Shown here one piece after another: positions 22,515 through 27,917 of a stretch of DNA of 27,917 nt (its first letter is position 1; each line of letters begins with the position of its first letter). The notes under the pieces are model-generated. The model saw nothing but the letters and a program-made list of their open reading frames with translations, did not search any database and had not been told where the DNA came from. This DNA is from an uncultured Collinsella sp. GTDB lineage: Bacteria > Actinomycetota > Coriobacteriia > Coriobacteriales > Coriobacteriaceae. Where the stretch lies: assembly GCA_900542085.1 (NCBI GenBank), contig UQMK01000028.1, positions 1 through 27,917 on the forward strand, given 5' to 3'. The position numbers and the translations under genes are program-made.

Positions 22515-22638
22515 AGCGCCTAGCGCGTTCGATGGGTTCGGATGACGACATGTTCCGAATCTGGTCAGGTCCGGAAGGAAGCAGCCATAAGGAGCCTCTG
22601 TCGGGCATCCGAATCCATCGAACGCACGGGCGTTTTTT
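22515..22638 (+). ncRNA. ffs: Small bacterial signal recognition particle RNA (4.5S-type)
   Basis: The hallmark Ffh-binding element is present: GGTCAGGTCCGGAAGGAAGCAGCC region at 22563-22586, with its GGAA tetraloop and asymmetric internal loops. The long stem of the molecule is GCGTTCGATGG (22525-22535) with CCATCGAACGC (22615-22625), and TTCGGATG with CATCCGAA inside it. The base of the stem extends through CGCC (22517-22520) and GGCG (22629-22632), followed directly by six Ts, so the closing stem also acts as terminator. Size is about 100-120 bases, the short form without Alu domain. Translated frames through it are spurious. Confidence 0.96.
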
Positions 22639-22651
22639 GGTGCCGCGACAT

Positions 22652-22746
22652 GGCCCAGCCGGCGACGAGGTATTTGGTGCCTCGCTGGTCCTCGGCTGTG
22701 CCTGCGGGATCGCTCGACTACCAAATACCTCGTCACCGGCCGGGCC
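22652..22746. repeat. Palindromic repeat after the SRP RNA
   Basis: Arms 22652-22678 and 22720-22746 match at 25 of 27 positions, with GACGAGGTATTTGGT and its complement exact. Loop of 41 bases. It begins 13 bases after the SRP RNA T run. Confidence 0.9.
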
Positions 22747-22927
22747 CCGTCGTCCAAAAATCACCCGTAGAGGCGCATTTATCGGATAATTTAATCCCTT
22801 GCTTTGTGTTGCTCGCTGGCTTTGCCAAAACAGCGGCGGATACATGCCTTGGGTACTGGTGGCCTTCGTGCTTGCTTCGCCTTAACATCTGTAACGAGTT
22901 GCTTACGCATCTCCAGTGCTCGCCGTA

Positions 22928-22962
22928 CTATCATGAATCAGATTGAATTGAGATGATGATAG
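22928..22962. promoter_or_regulatory. Dyad before the second ABC operon
   Basis: CTATCAT (22928-22934) and ATGATAG (22956-22962) are perfect arms around 21 bases. It ends just before the ribosome site AGGGAG. A TACTAT (22926-22931) could be the -10, but TTGCTT (22899-22904) is 21 bases away, too far for a normal -35. The site may be an operator; no regulator gene adjoins. The rest of 22747-22927 shows nothing I can assign. Confidence 0.35.
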
Positions 22963-22975
22963 GGAGCGCCTATAC

Positions 22976-24859
22976 ATGATTGAGCTGCTCAGGCGTTTTG
23001 GTGGTAAGTATCGCCGGTATATGGTGATTGGCCCTGCGTGCAAGTTGATCGAAGTGATCTTCGATCTGCTTACGCCGCTGGTGATTGCCCAGATGATCGA
23101 TAAAGGTATCGGTGCGCACGACGTGAGTGCCGTCGTCCAGTACGGCATGGTACTTGCCGCTATGGCTGTGATTGGCATCTCGTTTACGCTCGTTTGCCAA
23201 AAGATGGCGGCGCTTACCTCGCAGGGCATGGGCACCGACATTCGCGGCGCGCTCTACGAGCACATCAATAAACTGAGCTACGCCGAGCTCGACCGCTTTG
23301 GCACGCCGTCGCTCATCACCCGCATCGCCAACGACGTCAACCAGGTGCAGCTTGCCGTGGCGCTGGGCGTACGCATGCTCATTCGCTGGCCCTTCTTGGC
23401 AGTGGGCTCTATGTGCGCAGCCCTTGCCATCGACCTTAAGCTCGGCATCGTCTTTTTGATTTGCACGCCCGCCATCGGCTTGGTGTTTTGGTTTGTCATG
23501 GCGCGCTGCATTCCGTACTACAAGCAGCTGCAGGCAAAGCTCGACCGCATTGCGCTCATTTGCCGCGAGGGGCTTTCGGGCGCTCGCGTGGTTCGCGCCT
23601 TCGTGCGCGAAGATCACGAGCGCGAGCGCTTTGCGCAGGCCGCCGACGACCAGGCCAATACTGCCATCGCGGTGGGCAAGCTCTCGTCGATTCTCAATCC
23701 CGTCACGTTTCTTGTGATGAACCTGGGCGTGTGCGCCATCCTATGGGTGGGCGGCATCCAGGTCAGCGTGGGCGAGCTTACGCAGGGCCAGGTCATGGCG
23801 TTTGTGAACTACATGACGCAGACCCTGACCTCCATCGTCTACGTTGCCAACCTGGTCGTTGTCTTTACCAAGGCGAGCGCCAGCGCGTCGCGCATCAACG
23901 AGGTGCTCAACTGCGAGCCGAGCATCACCGACGAGGGCAACCAGCCAGTCGCGCTGCCCGAGCCGAGCGAACTGGCGGGTGGTGCTGCTTCAGTCCCCGC
24001 GCTGAGCTTTGACCATGCAAGCTTTTCGTTTGGCGCGGGCGCGGCAAATGCCGTGAGCGATGTGACTCTGGAGCTGCCGCTGGGCAAGACGCTCGGCATT
24101 ATCGGCGGCACGGGCAGCGGTAAGTCCACGCTCGTCTCGCTTATCCCGCGCCTGTACGACGCGAGCACCGGCAGCGTGAGCGTGATGGGCGCCGACGTGC
24201 GCACTTGGCCGCTCGACCAGCTGCGCCACGTGGTCGCGACCGTCCCGCAGCACGCGTCGCTGGTGAGTGGCACCATTCGCAGCAACCTGACCTGGCGCGA
24301 TGAGGCTGCGACCGACGAGGAGCTCTGGGCGGCGCTCGATATGGCGCAGGCCAGCGAGTTCGTGCGCAACAAGCCCCAGGGCTTAGATGCCCCGGTCGAG
24401 GCGGGCGGCAAGAACTTTAGCGGTGGCCAGCGCCAGCGCCTGACTATCGCGCGTGCCTTGGTGGGCTCGCCGCAGGTTCTGATCATGGACGATTCTGCCT
24501 CGGCGCTCGACTTTAAGACCGACGCGGCGCTTCGCCATGCCATCCGCGAGCGCAGTGTGCGCGGTGCCGCCGAGGGTGGGCTGCCGCTCACGACCGTCAT
24601 CGTGAGCCAACGTGTCTCGACCGTTCGCGATGCCGACATGATCTGCGTACTCGACCACGGCTCGGTTGCGGGCTTGGGCATGCACGATGAACTGTACACG
24701 ACCTGCCAGCTCTACCGAGAGATCTGCCAGTCGCAGCTGCGCCGCGAGGAGCTCGAGGGCCGGCAGGGGAGTGCGGCGCCCGCGCCCACACCAAGTCCCG
24801 CGCCCGCCCCAGGCGCCGCGTGCGCCCCCGCATCCACTTGCGCAAAGGAGGGCTGCTAA
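22976..24859 (+). CDS. ABC exporter half-transporter, degenerate-site subunit (pair 2)
   Basis: A 627-residue half-transporter: membrane domain at about 1-310 with six helices, ATPase domain at about 340-590. Walker A is GGTGSGKST (377-385) and the signature FSGGQ (481-485) is intact, but Walker B reads IMDDS (D505, D506 in place of Glu) and the switch histidine is Q545 (IVSQRVST), the same degenerate set as in the gene at 11403. A low-complexity tail of about 30 residues rich in Ala and Pro (APAPTPSPAPAPGA) ends the protein. AGGGAG lies 9 bases before the ATG. It is followed directly by its partner gene, with stop and start codons touching. Unlike pair 1 there is no MarR gene in front. Confidence 0.93.
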   Translation: MIELLRRFGGKYRRYMVIGPACKLIEVIFDLLTPLVIAQMIDKGIGAHDVSAVVQYGMVLAAMAVIGISFTLVCQKMAALTSQGMGTDIRGALYEHINKLSYAELDRFGTPSLITRIANDVNQVQLAVALGVRMLIRWPFLAVGSMCAALAIDLKLGIVFLICTPAIGLVFWFVMARCIPYYKQLQAKLDRIALICREGLSGARVVRAFVREDHERERFAQAADDQANTAIAVGKLSSILNPVTFLVMNLGVCAILWVGGIQVSVGELTQGQVMAFVNYMTQTLTSIVYVANLVVVFTKASASASRINEVLNCEPSITDEGNQPVALPEPSELAGGAASVPALSFDHASFSFGAGAANAVSDVTLELPLGKTLGIIGGTGSGKSTLVSLIPRLYDASTGSVSVMGADVRTWPLDQLRHVVATVPQHASLVSGTIRSNLTWRDEAATDEELWAALDMAQASEFVRNKPQGLDAPVEAGGKNFSGGQRQRLTIARALVGSPQVLIMDDSASALDFKTDAALRHAIRERSVRGAAEGGLPLTTVIVSQRVSTVRDADMICVLDHGSVAGLGMHDELYTTCQLYREICQSQLRREELEGRQGSAAPAPTPSPAPAPGAACAPASTCAKEGC

Positions 24860-26719
24860 ATGAATCCGTATACTTCTTCCGGTTCGGTCGCCACGATGAC
24901 CGCTAATGTGTCCGGCAACGATAACCTCAACGACCTGGGCGACGGCCCGCGCCAACCCGGTGATCCCGAGCGCTATCCCGTGGGCGCGGTGACGCGCCGC
25001 CTGCTGGGCTATGTTCGCCCGCACCGTATTTCGTTTACGGCGTCGTTTGTGAGCGCCGCCATCTCGGTGATCTTGCAACTCTATACGCCCATCCTCATCG
25101 GCGAGGGCATCGACCTTATCGTTGCCGCCGGTCAGGTGGACTTCGACGCGCTGCTGCCGCTCGTTACCAAACTCGCGCTCGTCGTGGTGGGAGCAGCGGC
25201 CTTCCAGTGGCTGCAGGGCTACTGCGTCAACCGCCTGTCCTACGAAACGGTGCGCGACATGCGCGTGGAGGCGAGCGATAAGCTCAGCCGCATGCCGCTC
25301 AGTTTTATCGACGGCCATGCCCACGGCGACCTTATGAGTCGCGTGGTCAACGACGTCGACCAGGTCGGCGACGGTCTGCTGCAGGGCTTTACCCAGCTCT
25401 TTACCGGCGTTATCACCATCGTTGGCACGCTCGCGTTTATGCTCTCCATCAACCTGATCATGACGCTCGTGGTGGTGCTCGTCACGCCGCTTTCCATTTT
25501 TGCAGCCGGCGCCATCGCCAAGCTTTCCAACAAGAGCTTTACAGCACAGCAGCGCATTCAGGGTCAACTGGGCGGTCATATCGAGGAGTATGTGGGCGAG
25601 CAAAAGCTCGTGGACGCCTTCGCCTACGGTCCGCACGCTCAACAGCGCTTTGATGTCCTCAACGCCGAGCTCTATACGGCAGGTGAACGCGCGCAGTTTA
25701 TGGGCTCGCTCTCTAACCCCGGCACGCGCTTTATCAACAACATCATCTACGCCGTGGTCGCTGTGATCGGCTGCGCGGGCGTGATCACGGGCGTGCCTGC
25801 GGCGCTCACGGTGGGCGGCGTGCAGATCTTCCTGTCCTACGCTAACCAGTACACTAAGCCGTTCAACGAGGTCACGAACGTCATCACGCAAATCCAGACC
25901 GCGTACGCCTCGGCGCGCCGCATGTTCGCGTTGCTCGATGCGCGCGAGCAGGAGCCCGATGCGGCGGACGCCGTGGAACTTGCCGCCCCGCAGGGTGAGG
26001 TGACCTTTGAGCACGTGGACTTTAGCTATGTGCCCGATCGCAAGCTGCTGCAGGATATCTGCATCGAGGCCAAGCCCGGCATGCGCTTTGCCCTCGTTGG
26101 CCCCACGGGCTGCGGCAAGACGACGCTCATCAATTTGCTGTTGCGTTTTTACGATATCGATGCCGGGCGCATCGCGGTCGATGGCAAGGCTTCGCGCGGC
26201 TACACGCGCTCGAGCCTGCGCCGTGCCTTTGGCATGGTGCTGCAGGATACCTGGCTGTTCGAGGGCACCGTGGCCGAAAACATCGCCTACGGTTGCCCCG
26301 ATGCCACGCGCGAGCAGATTGTCGAGGCCGCCAAGCGCGCTCATGCGCACAAGTTTATCGTGCAGCTGCCAGGCGGCTACGATACGGTCATCGGCGAGGA
26401 CGGCGGCACGTTTAGCCAGGGCCAAAAGCAGCTGCTGTGCATCGCACGCGTCATGCTCACCGACCCGGCGATTTTGCTGCTGGACGAGGCGACCTCGAGT
26501 ATTGATACGCGCACCGAGCTGCAGGTGCAGGCGGCATTCGACGAGCTCATGGCCGGCCGCACGAGCTTTGTCGTGGCACACCGCCTAAGCACCATCCGCA
26601 ACGCCGACTGCATTCTGGTGATGCGCGACGGCCAGATTATCGAGCGCGGCACGCATGACGAACTGCTCGCGGCAGGCGGCTTTTACGCCGAGCTCTACCG
26701 CAGCCAGTTTGCCCAGTAG
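24860..26719 (+). CDS. ABC exporter half-transporter, catalytic subunit (pair 2)
   Basis: A 619-residue partner of the preceding gene. A polar N-terminal region (about 1-45) precedes the membrane domain (about 48-360). Walker A is GPTGCGKTT (414-422), Walker B ends D542-E543 and the switch histidine is H574, all competent, while the signature is FSQGQ (518-522). As in pair 1, this deviant signature faces the degenerate ATP site of the partner. AAGGAGGG lies 8 bases before the ATG, inside the end of the upstream gene, so the two are co-translated. The stop region is followed by an exact 10-bp repeat that duplicates the stop codon (26711-26730). Substrate unknown. Confidence 0.93.
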   Translation: MNPYTSSGSVATMTANVSGNDNLNDLGDGPRQPGDPERYPVGAVTRRLLGYVRPHRISFTASFVSAAISVILQLYTPILIGEGIDLIVAAGQVDFDALLPLVTKLALVVVGAAAFQWLQGYCVNRLSYETVRDMRVEASDKLSRMPLSFIDGHAHGDLMSRVVNDVDQVGDGLLQGFTQLFTGVITIVGTLAFMLSINLIMTLVVVLVTPLSIFAAGAIAKLSNKSFTAQQRIQGQLGGHIEEYVGEQKLVDAFAYGPHAQQRFDVLNAELYTAGERAQFMGSLSNPGTRFINNIIYAVVAVIGCAGVITGVPAALTVGGVQIFLSYANQYTKPFNEVTNVITQIQTAYASARRMFALLDAREQEPDAADAVELAAPQGEVTFEHVDFSYVPDRKLLQDICIEAKPGMRFALVGPTGCGKTTLINLLLRFYDIDAGRIAVDGKASRGYTRSSLRRAFGMVLQDTWLFEGTVAENIAYGCPDATREQIVEAAKRAHAHKFIVQLPGGYDTVIGEDGGTFSQGQKQLLCIARVMLTDPAILLLDEATSSIDTRTELQVQAAFDELMAGRTSFVVAHRLSTIRNADCILVMRDGQIIERGTHDELLAAGGFYAELYRSQFAQ

Positions 26720-26753
26720 GGCCCAGTAGGGGCTGCCGATTAGCGGCAGATGG

Positions 26754-26781
26754 TTTACATCTGCGTCGATAGTACTAAGAT
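26754..26781 (+). promoter_or_regulatory. Promoter of the flavodoxin-family gene
   Basis: TTTACA (26754-26759) and TAAGAT (26776-26781), spaced by 16 bases, with an expected start near 26788. Confidence 0.6.
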
Positions 26782-26839
26782 ATGCTTTTAATAAATTGCA
26801 TTAGTGGCTTTAGTTTTGGGGAAACGAGGCAACGTGACT

Positions 26840-27391
26840 ATGACGTGCTCTTTGGTGGTCAACAGCAAGAGCGGTAATACCAGGATGGTTTCGGGCGCGA
26901 TCAAGCGCGCTCTGCAGGCTGCGGGTGTTGAGTTTGTCCATGCCGCGGCATTGAGCGACGATGCGGATGCAGATCAGGTTGCGCTCGAGGCGCAGCGCGC
27001 CTGCGCGGCCGACACGGTGCTCGTCGGTTTTTGGTGCGACAAGGGCGCGTGCACGCCTTCGGTCGCGGCGTTGCTCTCCGCCTTGCACGGCAAGCGCGTG
27101 TTCCTATTTGGCACCTGCGGCTTTGGGGCCGACCAGAGCTATTATCAGCAGATTATCGACCGCGTATCGTCCAATTTGGCCGAGGATGCCGAGCTTGCGG
27201 GCTGGGCGATGTGCCAGGGCAAGATGGGCCCCGCGGTCAAGCAGCGCTACGAGGCCATGCTCGAGCAAGATCCCGACAACGCTCACTTCAAGATGCTGCT
27301 CGACAACTGGGTTGCCGCAAAGGACCACCCCACCAAGGAGGACCTGGACAACATGGCCGCAGCTGCCAAGAAGGCCGTGCTGGGCGAGTAG
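26840..27391 (+). CDS. Flavodoxin-family protein
   Basis: A 183-residue protein with a flavodoxin-like fold. The phosphate-binding loop NSKSGNTRMV (8-17) binds the FMN phosphate. FWCDKGACTPS (64-74) takes the place of the usual 50s loop, and LFGTCGFGADQSYY (89-102) matches the third, 90s loop region. The C-terminal part (about 140-183) is helical and charged. Such proteins are electron carriers or small flavin reductases; the partner is unknown. ATG 26840 has GAGG 10 bases upstream; GTG 26834, 4 bases after GAGG, is possible. It has its own promoter and terminator, so it is independent of the ABC genes before it. Confidence 0.85.
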   Translation: MTCSLVVNSKSGNTRMVSGAIKRALQAAGVEFVHAAALSDDADADQVALEAQRACAADTVLVGFWCDKGACTPSVAALLSALHGKRVFLFGTCGFGADQSYYQQIIDRVSSNLAEDAELAGWAMCQGKMGPAVKQRYEAMLEQDPDNAHFKMLLDNWVAAKDHPTKEDLDNMAAAAKKAVLGE

Positions 27392-27433
27392 CTTCGCCGT
27401 TCGCGGTCCTTCGTGCAAAACAATACAAATGTG

Positions 27434-27461
27434 AAAGCCTCGAAATTCTCGAGGCTTTTTT
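27434..27461 (+). terminator. Intrinsic terminator of the flavodoxin-family gene
   Basis: AAGCCTCGA (27435-27443) pairs with TCGAGGCTT (27449-27457) across AATTC; a six-T run ends at 27461. Confidence 0.93.
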
Positions 27462-27484
27462 CTTAACACGGGGGTGCGGAAGCT

Positions 27485-27640
27485 GTGCCCCGGAATTTGC
27501 CTTTGGAATGGGATGTGGTTTCCGGTTGAGAGGCTCTGTGGAAATTGCATCCCAGTATTCGGTCGAGAAACGGGATGCGGTTTCCCAACGGGGCCGCAAG
27601 CGGAAACCGCATTCCACTCCGGACGCGAATTCTGGGGCAC
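27485..27640. repeat. 156-bp palindrome with four alternating 14-bp arms
   Basis: The word GGGATGYGGTTTCC lies at 27510 and 27572 in direct orientation, and inverted at 27540 (two mismatches) and 27602 (one mismatch); the starts are 30, 32 and 30 bases apart. The outer ends GTGCCCC (27485-27491) and GGGGCAC (27634-27640) are also complementary. The design is the same as that of 3171-3306 but with different sequence. Confidence 0.88.
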
Positions 27641-27712
27641 GGCTTGCTGAGGGTTATGGGCTGCAAGCGATATGTGGCAGCATAAAACTCCAATAGGAGG
27701 GGTTAAAAATAA

Positions 27713-27811
27713 ATGGTACATCCAGCAGTTAATTTTAATGTGGGGGGGGGTATGATTCTTTTGGTTGCGCATAATATCAAACCCTCTATTAATGAATTGC
27801 GTAGGGGTTAG
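27713..27811 (+). CDS. Doubtful 32-residue frame with a nine-G tract
   Basis: ATG at 27713 has AGGAGGGG 10 bases upstream, and the frame runs for 32 codons to TAG at 27809-27811. It crosses a tract of nine Gs (27742-27750). The surrounding DNA (27660-27880) is much richer in A and T than the rest of the window, and the predicted peptide has no recognisable feature. It may be a small protein, a decayed fragment, or chance. Confidence 0.2.
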   Translation: MVHPAVNFNVGGGMILLVAHNIKPSINELRRG

Positions 27812-27887
27812 TCACAGATATTGGATAAAACAGACTAATTTGGGGATAAATGACCGCTTACGGGTAGCGCACAGAGATGTGGTGTAA

Positions 27888-27909
27888 GAGGCGGGGCATG
27901 CCCCGCCTC
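27888..27909. terminator. Perfect 22-bp GC palindrome near the window end
   Basis: GAGGCGGGGCA and its exact complement meet without a loop at 27898/27899; the sequence continues TCCGCCCTTT to the window edge. It may be a terminator for a gene beyond the edge or part of a repeat; it cannot be resolved here. Confidence 0.45.
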
Positions 27910-27917
27910 CGCCCTTT

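Noticed and set aside
22532..22946. Overlapping short frames on both strands around 22410-22946
   Set aside because: They run through the SRP RNA and palindromic repeats; no ribosome sites or conserved features.
24383..26581. Long minus-strand frame of over 700 codons opposite the last ABC gene
   Set aside because: Antisense shadow of GC-rich coding sequence without recognisable domains.

Overview
The window looks like chromosomal DNA of a high-GC actinobacterium of the Coriobacteriia, most likely Collinsella or a close relative. This is inferred from codon use, gene content (paired asymmetric ABC exporters, YeiH-type transporter, WCDKG flavodoxin) and the many GGGAC/CTGTCC-type palindromic repeats between genes; no 16S or other marker is present. 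I see no transposase, phage gene, CRISPR array or toxin-antitoxin pair.

Layout. 1-3100: larE (minus), divergent HAD phosphatase (plus), a shared bidirectional terminator, then a LacI-family regulator (minus). The block is bracketed by a perfect 53-bp inverted repeat. 3100-3537: dense palindromes and likely operator/promoter sites in front of glmS (3538-5385). 5504-7433: GntR/FCD regulator divergent from a YeiH-type transporter. 7707-9584: a degenerate sigma54-activator-like regulator and a one-helix protein of unknown function. 9626-10733: nitroreductase (minus) and an unrecognised 96-residue protein (plus).

10840-15144: operon of a MarR regulator and two half-transporters forming one heterodimeric ABC exporter, with promoter and direct-repeat operators visible. 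15254-18171: cysE (minus), a DedA membrane protein and ilvE, the last with a possible leaderless upstream reading frame. 18172-18799 is gene-free and full of inverted repeats and terminators. 18800-20240: LemA (minus), TetR regulator, tRNA-Ser(UGA). 20292-22073: one long frame joining tRNA adenosine deaminase (TadA) to a glycerate kinase, the most unusual gene here. 22074-22975: gene-free palindrome cluster containing the small SRP RNA. 22976-26719: a second heterodimeric ABC exporter built like the first. 26840-27391: flavodoxin-family protein. 27392-27917: terminator, a four-arm palindrome array and a doubtful small frame.

The genes do not form one pathway. They are housekeeping functions (GlmS for cell-wall amino sugar, CysE for cysteine, IlvE for branched-chain amino acids, SRP RNA, tRNA, TadA) mixed with efflux and regulatory units. 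What stands out is the TadA-glycerate kinase fusion, the ATPase-dead regulator, and the organised palindromic repeats in nearly every larger intergenic gap.
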